Source: Chitinophagaceae bacterium
GTDB taxonomy: Bacteria; Bacteroidota; Bacteroidia; Chitinophagales; Chitinophagaceae
Assembly: GCA_016720775.1 (NCBI GenBank)
Contig: JADKJX010000004.1
Coordinates: 434,001-498,000 of the forward strand
Direction: 5' to 3'
DNA: 64,000 nucleotides
Under the pieces are notes generated by a model. That model did not search any database. It was not told the origin of the DNA and worked only from the letters and a program-made list of their open reading frames with translations. The translations under genes and the position numbers were made by a program. Shown here one piece after another: positions 33,236 through 41,779 of this stretch (position 1 is its first letter; every line of letters begins with the position of its first letter).

Positions 33236-33895
33236 ATGAACATTTATCGCCTCGGCATCACCATCGCTTTCATCTTCTCTTCCATCTCATCTTTTGCGCA
33301 GGCACCTCAACAGATAGATCTGCATAAAATGGTCAGGGATGGCGGCATTAATGTTTATAACAGGACTGTCAGTCTTATTAATGAAGAAGATTATTTCGGT
33401 ATCAGCCTTAATAAAGATTTTGGAGAAGGCATTGCCTGGTTAAAAGGCATCGAATTCTCGAATGGCATCATTGAATTTGATGTGCGTGGTGAGAATATAA
33501 AGCAACACAGCTTTGTAGGGATCGCATTTCATGGAAAAAATGATTCAACATTTGATGCGGTTTACCTTCGCCCCTTCCAGTTCCTGGAAAATGAACCCTT
33601 AAAAAGCAGGGCCATACAATATATATCGTTGCCCAACTATACCTGGCAAATCCTGCGTGAAAATGCTCCCGGTAAATATGAACATGCTATTGATCCTGCT
33701 CCCGATCCGGATTCGTGGGTAAGGATGCGTATCGTAATTAAAGATGATACCATCACCGTTTATATCAATGGCAGCAGCCAGCCAAGCCTGGTGGTTCAAA
33801 AGGTAACATCGCTTAACAGCGGGGCGGTGGGATTCTATGTAGCAGACACTTCAGGAGGTGATTTTGCAAATATCACGATCAGCAAAACCGATTAA
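33236..33895 (+). CDS. Secreted LamG/3-keto-disaccharide-hydrolase-like protein
   Basis: 219 residues from ATG 33236 with a signal peptide (MNIYRLGITIAFIFSSISSFAQ is the leader, cleaved after FAQ). The mature part is a jelly-roll/concanavalin-like domain: LKGIEFSNGIIEFDVRGENI, HSFVGIAFHGKNDSTFDAVY, DSWVRMRIVIKDDTITVYIN and SGAVGFYVADTSGGDFANI. The pattern resembles the 3-keto-disaccharide hydrolase (DUF1080) and laminin-G folds that bind or cut sugars. The catalytic residues cannot be assigned. Periplasmic or outside the cell. Confidence 0.78.
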   Translation: MNIYRLGITIAFIFSSISSFAQAPQQIDLHKMVRDGGINVYNRTVSLINEEDYFGISLNKDFGEGIAWLKGIEFSNGIIEFDVRGENIKQHSFVGIAFHGKNDSTFDAVYLRPFQFLENEPLKSRAIQYISLPNYTWQILRENAPGKYEHAIDPAPDPDSWVRMRIVIKDDTITVYINGSSQPSLVVQKVTSLNSGAVGFYVADTSGGDFANITISKTD

Positions 33896-34029
33896 GTCCT
33901 GGCCAAACTGATTCGCCACGGCAGGAAAAGATATTCTTAAATGACCGTAATAAATTACCTTGCAATCACCTGGCTCATAGGCCAGCATTCTCAATGCTTA
34001 CTTCAGCAGTCATTTTATAACTTAGCAAA

Positions 34030-34623
34030 ATGTGGTGGCAGTATCTTTTGGTTTTTGTAGGTGCTTTATTATTTGACATCGTACCCTTTCCCTTTCTCCC
34101 GGCATTTACCATCATGATTTTTTTGCAGATCAGTTTCAATTTAGATATTTGGCTGGTCATTGTAATAGGCGTGGCCGGTTCTGTTTTGGGCAGGTATATC
34201 CTTACTTTATACGTACCCTTATTGGCAGGAAAATATTTTAAGCAATCGAAGAATGAAGACGTGCAGTTCCTGGGAAAAAAAATGAAAGAGAATAAATGGA
34301 AAGGCCAGCTGGCCGTACTTGCTTACTCCTTATTGCCGCTTCCAACCACGCCGTTGTTCCTGGCAAGCGGCATGTCAAAAATAAATGCGGTCTATGTCAT
34401 ACCTGCCTTTATAATCGGCAAATTCACCAGCGATACGTTTGCATTACATATGGGGAAATATGCTTCGGAAAATATTAATACCCTGCTGCAGGGTGCATAC
34501 TCTTTTAAATCAATTGCAGGTTTTGTGCTCAGCCTGCTCCTGATTTCCTGTCTTTTATTTATAGACTGGCGTTCATTGATTCAAAAGAAGAAATTAGTAT
34601 TAAAGTTTAATATATTGAAGTAG
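34030..34623 (+). CDS. Inner-membrane protein, possibly VTT/DedA-like
   Basis: 197 residues with about five hydrophobic segments (about 4-22, 26-48, 52-72, 105-125, 165-185). The block WKGQLAVLAYSLLPLPTTPL followed by LASGMSKINAVYVIPAFIIGK resembles the VTT/DedA core (..R..P..P.....AG) of lipid scramblase-like membrane proteins, but the match is partial. The conserved Arg of DedA is not evident. Function unknown. No close operon partner. Confidence 0.65.
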   Translation: MWWQYLLVFVGALLFDIVPFPFLPAFTIMIFLQISFNLDIWLVIVIGVAGSVLGRYILTLYVPLLAGKYFKQSKNEDVQFLGKKMKENKWKGQLAVLAYSLLPLPTTPLFLASGMSKINAVYVIPAFIIGKFTSDTFALHMGKYASENINTLLQGAYSFKSIAGFVLSLLLISCLLFIDWRSLIQKKKLVLKFNILK

Positions 34624-34860
34624 ATGTGGATTGAAACACAGATGACGCTCATTGGTACAATCAAAACAGATGGCCAATGAGGAAACGAAATGCCGGGCTG
34701 ACCCACTCCGCAACTTCCTCTCAAAATCCGTAACTTTACCCTTTATCCCATCCGGGAATCTATTCCCCTACCCACTGAATAGCAACGGCTGTAACGCAGC
34801 CGGCTGAATACCGTTATCCTGGTAACCCATTTAAATTTCTATCGCATAAAAGATTTCAAT

Positions 34861-37092
34861 ATGAGAAAGCGTCTTTATTCCGGCTATGCAATTACCCTAT
34901 TGGCAGGTTTCTTCCTTTTAAGTTCCTTAAAATTGAATGCCCAGAATAATGGCCCGCAATGGCCTACCCTTACCGAACAACTTACAAATGCCAAAGTAAA
35001 ACCCGGTTCTGCATTTGAAACACTGATAAAAGCCAACCAGGATTTTTCGCAGTTGCGGGAAGATGAGAAAACAGATAAACGAAACCTGCCACCCTGGTTA
35101 AGAATGTTCTGGCGCAAAGCACATCCCGAAGGAAATTATGTTGCCGATGATCCTACCGGTGGCTATCCACTCGTGTTAAAAGAAATGCTGGAATGGATGA
35201 TGACCCACCAGGACCTGCAGCCCGGACCGGGTGGTGAACTGGCTGATGGAGGTGGTGCTCCCGCAAACCTTACCATTAGTAATGAAGCCCGTGTATCGGG
35301 CGCACAAACAGTTGCAAGAAGTGAATCGGATATACGCATCAATTTTTTCGATCCAACAAAGATCATTTCTGCATCCAATAATATCGGCGGCACGGGACGC
35401 CAGGGTGTTTATTATTCTACTAACGGCGGATCAAGCTGGGCACAAACCGAATTGCCTTTAACATCAGGTGATTCTTTTCAAAGTGATCCAACGGTTGACT
35501 GGACATCAGATAGCAAAGCATGGTCATCTACACTCGGCATTAACAGTGCAGGTACTGTTTTAAAAATGAGAAACTATGTGAGTTCGGATAATGGCGCCAC
35601 CTGGACATTGGATGCCACGGTATCCGGCAGCCAGACCGCTGTTGATAAACAAATGGTATGGGTGGATCACAGCAGCACGTCTCCCTACTTTAATCAGCAA
35701 TACGCCATCTGGCATAATAACAACCCGGCATATATGAATCGCCGTACCGCAGGCGTTGCCGGCACCTGGCTGGCGGCTCCCATACAGGTTAATGGTGCCG
35801 AATCAACCGGTACCTGCATCGGCAGCGATGTTAAAACAAACAGCTTTGGCGATGTGTTTGGCTTTTGGCCAACTACCGGCAATCGGAAAATATTGGTAAC
35901 GAAGTCAACCAACGGCGGCGCCAGTTATGGTACACCGGTTCAGATCACAACAACATACGACAGCTACGATATTGGCGTTCCCGCTTTCAACAGTCGCCGC
36001 ATACTTATTTATGTAAGCGGCGGTGCCTACCGCACGGCCAGCAAGAATATGGTATATGCCTGCTGGACCGACCTGAGTGGTGATGTGGGTTGTACGGCAG
36101 CAGCCAATGAGCCAGGCAGTAATGTTGCTTCCACCTGCAAAACAAGAATATGGTTTGCCCGTTCATTAGACGGAGGCGCTACCTGGCAAACACCCATCAA
36201 GATAAATCCCCTGGCAGGATTGAATGACCAGTTCAACCAATGGATGGCCGTGGATGAAACAAACGGTGTAATCGGCATCATGTATTACGATACACAGGCA
36301 GACCCGGGCCGCAAAAAAACCGATGTATATTTTCAGTATTCAACAAACGATGGCGTGGCCTGGTCTGCTGCACAAAAGGTAACTACGGGTCAAACAGATG
36401 AAACCGCTGCCGGCGCCGATGCCGGTAACCAGTATGGCGATTATAACGGCATGTCGTATTATGACAACAATGCCTGGCCGGTTTGGACAGACCGCCGGAA
36501 TAATGGCAAAGAAGAAATATGGACAGCCAAAATTGCAAACAGCGTGGTGCCCATCAAACTCATCCAATTCAATGCATACTTACAGGATTTAAGTACGGCC
36601 ATGATCAGTTGGAAGATAGCACAACCCGAAGACGGAACTACTTTTGAGCTGGAAAGAAGCAGCAACGGAAATTTTTTCAACCCCATCAATACACAAAGAG
36701 CATCTGCTTCCTCTGTTCAATTCAATTATACCGATGCAGGGCTTGCCGCCGGAACTTATTATTATCGGCTGAAGATAACCGGGCTGCCGGGCGATGTGGC
36801 GTACAGCAATATTGCTATTATAAAAGTGGGCAGCAAGGAAGAACGGATATTTGTTTATCCAAACCCGGTAACATCCTCTGCAAATGCAAGCGTACAGGTA
36901 AGTGTTACCTATGCCGAACTGCAGTCCTATACACTCACCGATATGCAAGGCAGAAAGATCGCTGAGAAAAATAACCTGCATATCACCGGAAGCATGAGTA
37001 TATTTTTACCTGTACAAATACCAGGTGGTACTTACTTCCTGCGGCTGCAGACAAATAAAGGCATGCATACAGAGAAGATAATTGTTTATTGA
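34861..37092 (+). CDS. T9SS type A cargo protein with sialidase/BNR-like propeller
   Basis: 743 residues with a signal peptide (ending LKLNAQ). Residues about 130-560 form a beta-propeller with BNR/Asp-box-like motifs: YYSTNGGSSWAQT, YVSSDNGATWTLD, TKSTNGGASYGTP, FARSLDGGATWQTP and QYSTNDGVAWSAA (S-x-D/N-x-G-x-x-W). A fibronectin-like stretch (IKLIQFNAYLQDLSTAMISW) and a type A sorting domain follow (VYPNPVTSSANASVQVSV, LTDMQGRKIAEKNNLH, PGGTYFLRLQTNKGMHTEKI). Sialidase activity is not shown: the Arg triad of true sialidases is not obvious, so it may be a binding protein. Secreted by the T9SS. Confidence 0.88.
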   Translation: MRKRLYSGYAITLLAGFFLLSSLKLNAQNNGPQWPTLTEQLTNAKVKPGSAFETLIKANQDFSQLREDEKTDKRNLPPWLRMFWRKAHPEGNYVADDPTGGYPLVLKEMLEWMMTHQDLQPGPGGELADGGGAPANLTISNEARVSGAQTVARSESDIRINFFDPTKIISASNNIGGTGRQGVYYSTNGGSSWAQTELPLTSGDSFQSDPTVDWTSDSKAWSSTLGINSAGTVLKMRNYVSSDNGATWTLDATVSGSQTAVDKQMVWVDHSSTSPYFNQQYAIWHNNNPAYMNRRTAGVAGTWLAAPIQVNGAESTGTCIGSDVKTNSFGDVFGFWPTTGNRKILVTKSTNGGASYGTPVQITTTYDSYDIGVPAFNSRRILIYVSGGAYRTASKNMVYACWTDLSGDVGCTAAANEPGSNVASTCKTRIWFARSLDGGATWQTPIKINPLAGLNDQFNQWMAVDETNGVIGIMYYDTQADPGRKKTDVYFQYSTNDGVAWSAAQKVTTGQTDETAAGADAGNQYGDYNGMSYYDNNAWPVWTDRRNNGKEEIWTAKIANSVVPIKLIQFNAYLQDLSTAMISWKIAQPEDGTTFELERSSNGNFFNPINTQRASASSVQFNYTDAGLAAGTYYYRLKITGLPGDVAYSNIAIIKVGSKEERIFVYPNPVTSSANASVQVSVTYAELQSYTLTDMQGRKIAEKNNLHITGSMSIFLPVQIPGGTYFLRLQTNKGMHTEKIIVY

Positions 37093-37102
37093 TTTCCTGG
37101 TA

Positions 37103-37133
37103 GACTTGCGAAGTTTTTAAAACTTCGCAAGTC
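37103..37133. repeat. Perfect 15-bp palindrome GACTTGCGAAGTTTT
   Basis: The arms GACTTGCGAAGTTTT and AAAACTTCGCAAGTC are separated by one T. It starts 11 bp after the stop of the BNR-like gene and can act as its terminator, although no U-tract follows. Confidence 0.8.
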
Positions 37134-37164
37134 ATATTCATTTTAAACCCTGCCATTAAACAGT

Positions 37165-37641
37165 ATGATGAATATCCGCCCTAAAACAAAACGAAACCAT
37201 TTCCTTATTACCCTTACCAGCCTTACTCTTTTCATCAGCCTTATTTCTTTTAATACAAACAGATCTGCAGGACTTATAGAAGATGTGTTGGAGCAAACCA
37301 ATAAATTCAGGGCAGCCAACGGCTTACCCGAATTAGAAATGCTGCAAGATCTGAATGCGATCGCTCAAAAACACAGCGAGAATATGGCCAGTGGCACGGT
37401 GTCATTCGGGCATAATGGTTTTGCAAAAAGAGCCGCCCTGGCAAGAAAAAAAATTGAAGGCAGCAATGGCTTTGCCGAAAATGTTGCCTATGGGCCAACC
37501 TCCGCTTCGCAATTAATTACCATGTGGAAAGACTCTCCCCCTCACCGGCGCAATATGCTGGGTAAATATGAATATGTTGGAATTGGCATTGCAAAAGACA
37601 GACGCGGCACCATGTACTATACAATGGTTTTTGCTGATTAA
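37165..37641 (+). CDS. CAP (SCP/PR1-like) domain protein
   Basis: 158 residues with a signal peptide or anchor (hydrophobic 14-28). The CAP domain is recognised from VLEQTNKFRAANGLPELEM, AIAQKHSENMASGTVSFGHN (H-x-x-M..G...H), GFAENVAYGP (the AEN.A block) and MWKDSPPHRRNMLGKYEYVGIGIA (W..S..H..N.L). In plants and bacteria such proteins are secreted and bind sterols or act as peptidases; here the role is unknown. The His/Glu residues of the CAP cavity are all present. Start ATG 37165; ATG 37168 is equivalent. Confidence 0.9.
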   Translation: MMNIRPKTKRNHFLITLTSLTLFISLISFNTNRSAGLIEDVLEQTNKFRAANGLPELEMLQDLNAIAQKHSENMASGTVSFGHNGFAKRAALARKKIEGSNGFAENVAYGPTSASQLITMWKDSPPHRRNMLGKYEYVGIGIAKDRRGTMYYTMVFAD

Positions 37642-37792
37642 GCCTCACCAATCAATCCCCATCAAGACCGATTACATAGACTTTTCTATTAAGCTGTTTA
37701 TACAGATATATTGCCATACAAGATATCAGGTATTCCATAGTAGCTGGCAATATTTTAGATTTACTTATCAGTTAATCTTTAAAAAGTAAATC

Positions 37793-38215
37793 ATGAAAAA
37801 ACAGATCTTAACCTTACTGTTTGCAGTCGCAGCCTGCTTCAGCAGTTATGCGCAATGCGACAAAAAAAATGTTCTATCAGCCAGTTCAACCGAGTACCTG
37901 AACGCTTCGAATGAAGTTCAGAATACGGATGATAAAACGACCACCGTAGAATTTGATTCAAAAGGGGTAGTTATTATGCCCGGAGAAGATGTCATGGAAG
38001 GAAATGTCAATTCTATTTCCTGCGACTGGAAAGTTCCCTACAAAGAAGGCAAAACGGTTATAAAGGCAACATTGACCCGTTCAAATGGGCAGGTAATGAA
38101 TATCATAATCACTATTGAAGGCAAAGAAGGAAAGCTCACTTTACTTGCTGAATTTGAAGAAGCGCCCGACCGGAAAGTGCGTCTTACACTTGATAAGTTT
38201 GAAGAAAAAAAATAA
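37793..38215 (+). CDS. Small secreted protein of unknown function
   Basis: 140 residues with a signal peptide (MKKQILTLLFAVAACFSSYAQ). The mature chain alternates strands (VEFDSKGVVIMPGEDVMEG, VNSISCDWKVPYKEGKTVIK, MNIIITIEGKEGKLTLLAEF) and suggests one small beta barrel or lipocalin-like fold. Two Cys (about residues 22 and 80) may be paired. No family recognised. It is convergent with the prolyl oligopeptidase gene; a terminator lies between. Confidence 0.72.
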   Translation: MKKQILTLLFAVAACFSSYAQCDKKNVLSASSTEYLNASNEVQNTDDKTTTVEFDSKGVVIMPGEDVMEGNVNSISCDWKVPYKEGKTVIKATLTRSNGQVMNIIITIEGKEGKLTLLAEFEEAPDRKVRLTLDKFEEKK

Positions 38216-38226
38216 CAGCGAATCAG

Positions 38227-38262
38227 GAAACCCGGAGTATTAAAAAACCCCGGGTTTCTTTA
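38227..38262. terminator. Bidirectional terminator
   Basis: GAAACCCGG (38227-38235) pairs with CCGGGTTTC (38250-38258), followed by TTTAA on the plus strand and preceded by bases that give a weak T-run on the minus strand. It lies between two convergent genes. Confidence 0.75.
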
Positions 38263-38265
38263 ATA

Positions 38266-40410
38266 TCAATACGAAGTCTTCACACCTAAGTTATAAAACA
38301 TAAAGCTCCATTTATCGGTCTGCTCATCAATGGTCTGTTGTGTGCTGCGGCCTGCACCATGCCCGGCCTTTGTTTCAATACGTATCAATACGGGACTTGT
38401 TCCTTTCTGATTTTCCTGCATGGTGGCGGCAAACTTAAAGGAGTGTGCAGGCACTACCCGGTCGTCATGATCGGCAGTGGTAACCATCGTGGCAGGATAA
38501 GATGCCGGTTTAATATTATGTACCGGCGAATAATGATATAAGTATTCAAACATTTCCTTGCTGTCTGCCGAGGTTCCGTAATCATACGCCCAGCCAGCAC
38601 CTGCAGTAAATTTATGATACCGCAACATATCCATCACCCCTACTGCTGGGAATGCCACTTTACACATGTCGGGCTTTTGGGTGATACATGCACCGATCAG
38701 CAATCCGCCATTGCTGCCGCCTTCAATAGCGAGCATATCACGGGAAGTATATTTATTATCAACTAAATATTGTGCAGCTGCCATGAAATCATCAAATACA
38801 TTTTGCTTCTTCATCTTAATACCCTGGTTATGCCAGTCTTCACCATACTCACCGCCGCCACGGATATTGGGCACAGCGAAAATGCCGCCGTTTTCCAGTA
38901 AGATAATATTCGATGTACTGAAGTAAGGCGTAAGGCTTATACTGAAACCACCATAGCCATACAGCAGGCATGGATTCTTTCCATTCAGTTCAATGCCTTT
39001 CTTATACGTGATGATCATCGGGATCTTTGTTCCGTCCTTAGAAGTATAAAAAACCTGCTTCGATTCAAAGTCGGCCGGCTTAAACTGCACTTTCGATTCT
39101 TTATATACTTCTGTTTTGCCGCTGGCGATATCAAGTTTATAAATAGTAGCCGGGTTTACATAAGACGTAAACACGTAGTAGGTTTCTTTTTCTTCTTTCT
39201 TTGCGCCAAAACCTCCGGCAGTTCCCAACCCGGGCAACTCTACTTCCCGGATCTGTTTGCCCGTATGGTCGTACTGGTACACTTTGTTCACCGCATCTTT
39301 AAGATAGGTGCAGTATAATGTTCCGCCGGCAGATGAAACATTCAGCACTTCCGGCTTTGCATCGATCAGTGTTTTCCAGTTGGCGGGTTTGGGGTCTGCT
39401 ACAGGAGCGATCATTAACTTTCCCGTAGGTGCATCCTTATCTGTTTGGATGTAAAAATAATTTTCATCCACATCCACAATACCATGGTTGTTCTTCATAT
39501 CGGTAACGATGGGAATAACGGGACTGTTGGGTTTGGCCAGGTCCTGCACGAATAATGCGCCGCCATAGGTTTCATTGGCAGTACTTATGAAAAGCCATTT
39601 TTCATCTTCACTTAAATAGCCACCCATATAACGCACTGGTGCAGCATCACTGCCGTAAATAAGTTTATCATCTTTTTGTGGGGTACCTAGTTTATGGTAA
39701 TACAGTTTGTGACTTTCATTTTTGCCTGAAAGCACACTGCCTTGTTTGGGCCTTTCGTAATTGCTGTAGTAAAAACCATCGTTGCCTTTCCAGCTTGCTC
39801 CGCTGAATTTGATTTCCAGTGTATCCCCGGTTTGTTTTTTTGTAACCGCATCCATCACCACTAACTTCTGCCAGTCGCTGCCGCCTTCCGAAATATTGTA
39901 AGCAGCCATGCTGCCGTCTTTTGAAAAACTCATACCTGCCAGCGACGTGGTACCGTCTTTTGAAAATGTATTCGGGTCAAGAAAAACTTCTGCTGCGCCG
40001 CCGCCATCCGGTTCCCGGTACAATACACTCTGGTTTTGCAGCCCGGTGTTTTTATAATAGTAAGTATGCTTGCCCTGGTGAAAGGGAGCCGAATATTTTT
40101 CGTAGTTGAATAAATTTTCGTAGCGTTTTTTAATTCCTGCACGGAAAGGGATCTGCGAAAGATAGTTTTGTGTCACTTCATTCTCGGCCTTTACCCAATC
40201 TGCCGTTTCTTTGCTGGTATCATTTTCCAGCCAGCGGTACGGATCCGCAACACTTGTTCCAAAATAATCGTCTTTAACGGTTGTGTCTTTTTTTGTTACA
40301 GGATATTTCACATCAATGTTTTTATAAGAGGTTAGTGTTGGCTCGTTGCTTTTATTGTTACATGCAAACAATAAAACGATAAAGGCTGCTGAAAATAATA
40401 TTCGTTGCAT
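38266..40410 (-). CDS. Prolyl oligopeptidase family serine peptidase (S9A), lipoprotein
   Basis: 714 residues. The N-terminus is a lipoprotein signal (IVLLFACNN, C17). The beta-propeller starts VADPYRWLENDTSKETADWV, a typical prolyl oligopeptidase entry. The C-terminal alpha/beta hydrolase domain has the oxyanion block GYGGFSISLTPYFS, the nucleophile in IEGGSNGGLLIGA (S566), the Asp in TTADHDDRVVPAHS and the His in AGHGAGRS (H684). It cleaves after proline in short peptides, here in the periplasm or at the outer membrane. All three catalytic residues are present and the length matches the family. Confidence 0.95.
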   Translation of the reverse strand: MQRILFSAAFIVLLFACNNKSNEPTLTSYKNIDVKYPVTKKDTTVKDDYFGTSVADPYRWLENDTSKETADWVKAENEVTQNYLSQIPFRAGIKKRYENLFNYEKYSAPFHQGKHTYYYKNTGLQNQSVLYREPDGGGAAEVFLDPNTFSKDGTTSLAGMSFSKDGSMAAYNISEGGSDWQKLVVMDAVTKKQTGDTLEIKFSGASWKGNDGFYYSNYERPKQGSVLSGKNESHKLYYHKLGTPQKDDKLIYGSDAAPVRYMGGYLSEDEKWLFISTANETYGGALFVQDLAKPNSPVIPIVTDMKNNHGIVDVDENYFYIQTDKDAPTGKLMIAPVADPKPANWKTLIDAKPEVLNVSSAGGTLYCTYLKDAVNKVYQYDHTGKQIREVELPGLGTAGGFGAKKEEKETYYVFTSYVNPATIYKLDIASGKTEVYKESKVQFKPADFESKQVFYTSKDGTKIPMIITYKKGIELNGKNPCLLYGYGGFSISLTPYFSTSNIILLENGGIFAVPNIRGGGEYGEDWHNQGIKMKKQNVFDDFMAAAQYLVDNKYTSRDMLAIEGGSNGGLLIGACITQKPDMCKVAFPAVGVMDMLRYHKFTAGAGWAYDYGTSADSKEMFEYLYHYSPVHNIKPASYPATMVTTADHDDRVVPAHSFKFAATMQENQKGTSPVLIRIETKAGHGAGRSTQQTIDEQTDKWSFMFYNLGVKTSY

Positions 40411-40485
40411 AAGTGGGGGTTTATAGGGGAAGGTAGGAATATTTTTACATGCTTCTGCCCTATTGGTAAAATCGTTTAAGTCGTT

Positions 40486-40563
40486 GAATATCGTTGCAGG
40501 GTTTCAAACGTTTAATACCGTTGCAGGGTTTAAGCCGTTTAAACCCTTAAACGACTTAAACGA
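40486..40563. repeat. GTTTAAACG-rich inverted/direct repeat block
   Basis: CGTTGCAGGGTTT occurs twice (about 40491 and 40519), and GTTTAAGCCGTTTAAACC faces CCCTTAAACGACTTAAACGAC. It lies in the divergent gap between the S9 peptidase and an oxidoreductase gene, and resembles the block at 22102. It may shape the promoter region. Confidence 0.55.
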
Positions 40564-40569
40564 CAGTAG

Positions 40570-40577
40570 TATCTTTG
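40570..40577 (+). promoter_or_regulatory. Putative -7 element of the luciferase-like gene
   Basis: TATCTTTG matches TAnnTTTG exactly. No clear -33 box is seen. The motif overlaps the longest possible start of the downstream gene and so supports the ATG at 40593. Confidence 0.4.
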
Positions 40578-40592
40578 CAAAAAATAGAAACC

Positions 40593-41621
40593 ATGGAATT
40601 AGGCGTTGGCATGTTCGGCGATATGCACATCAATAAAAATGGCGAGGTACAACCGGCCGGGCAGCGGCTGCAGGAACTTATTGAAGAAATAAAACTGATG
40701 GATGAAGTGGGCCTCGATTTTTATGGCATTGGTGAACATCATCGTCCCGACTATGCCGTATCAACACCGGAAATTATTCTTGCGGCTGCAGCAACGGTTA
40801 CAAAAAATATCAAACTGGGCAGCGCTGTTTCCGTATTGAGTTCGTCAGATCCCGTAAGATTATACCAAAGCTTTGCAACGATCGACCTGATCAGCAATGG
40901 CCGGGCAGAGTTAATGGCAGGCCGGGGAAGTTTTACAGAATCGTTTCCTTTGTTTGGTTACAACCTGGCTGATTATGATGACCTGTTTGAAGAGAAATTA
41001 AACCTGCTCCTTAAAATAAATAACGAACACCCGGTCACCTGGAAAGAAAAATTCAGGCCTGCTTTAATTAACCAGGAGATACTGCCCCGTGCCGTAAATG
41101 ATCATCTTGATATATGGGTGGCCATTGGCGGTACACCCGAATCGGTGCTGAGAGCGGGCAAGGCGGGGCTTCCGGTAATATTTGCCATTATTGGTGGCAG
41201 CCCGGCACAATTCATTCCCTTATTTGATTATTATAAAGAAGTGTACCAGCATTATAAGCATGACATGAATAAGTTCCAGGTGGGTGTGCACATGCATTCT
41301 TTCTTCGGGGATGACAGTCAGCAAACCGCCGATGAATATTATCCTTTATATTCTGCACAAATGAACCGGGTGGGCCGCAGCCGTGGCTGGCCACCCTACC
41401 TACGGCAGCAATACGATGCAGGCAGAAGCAGCAAAGGCCATTTAATTATCGGCGATGCCAATGAAGCCATCGATAAAATTTTAAAGATGGAGGAACTGTT
41501 TGGCCTAACCCGTTTTTCTGCACACATGGATGTAGGCGGCCCTTCACATCAGTCGCTGATGAAATCCATTGAGATCTATGGAACTAAGATCGCACCTAAA
41601 GTAAGAGAAGCATTAAAGTAA
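40593..41621 (+). CDS. LLM-class flavin-dependent oxidoreductase (luciferase-like)
   Basis: 342 residues from ATG 40593 (MELGVGMFGDMHIN). A TIM-barrel of the bacterial luciferase-like family that uses FMN or F420. Blocks seen: LMDEVGLDFYGIGEHHRPDY (strand-helix entry with the G.GEHH motif), IKLGSAVSVLSSSDPVRLYQ, NGRAELMAGRGSFTESFPLF and LIIGDANEAIDKILKMEE. It is closest to the Atu2307/SP_0267-like monooxygenases of unknown substrate. Cytoplasmic. No flavin reductase is next to it. Confidence 0.9.
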   Translation: MELGVGMFGDMHINKNGEVQPAGQRLQELIEEIKLMDEVGLDFYGIGEHHRPDYAVSTPEIILAAAATVTKNIKLGSAVSVLSSSDPVRLYQSFATIDLISNGRAELMAGRGSFTESFPLFGYNLADYDDLFEEKLNLLLKINNEHPVTWKEKFRPALINQEILPRAVNDHLDIWVAIGGTPESVLRAGKAGLPVIFAIIGGSPAQFIPLFDYYKEVYQHYKHDMNKFQVGVHMHSFFGDDSQQTADEYYPLYSAQMNRVGRSRGWPPYLRQQYDAGRSSKGHLIIGDANEAIDKILKMEELFGLTRFSAHMDVGGPSHQSLMKSIEIYGTKIAPKVREALK

Positions 41622-41687
41622 TGAGGCTGCCGATAGCTTGAGATAGGATCCAGGATAGCGAAGGCAACGCTACGGGTGGAAAAGGCG

Positions 41688-41718
41688 ATTGAATTATTTA
41701 AATAATTTTTTATATTTG
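41688..41718 (+). promoter_or_regulatory. Bacteroidota-type promoter of the PKD-domain gene
   Basis: ATTG (41688-41691), exactly 19 bp, then TATATTTG (41711-41718), which fits the TTTG-N19-TAnnTTTG consensus with one mismatch in the -33 box. The start codon at 41780 follows after 61 bp. Confidence 0.65.
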
Positions 41719-41779
41719 TGAAACTTCAATTCCGTATTTAAAACTCCCCCCAGGTTTCGTCTCTTTTAAAACAAACTGA

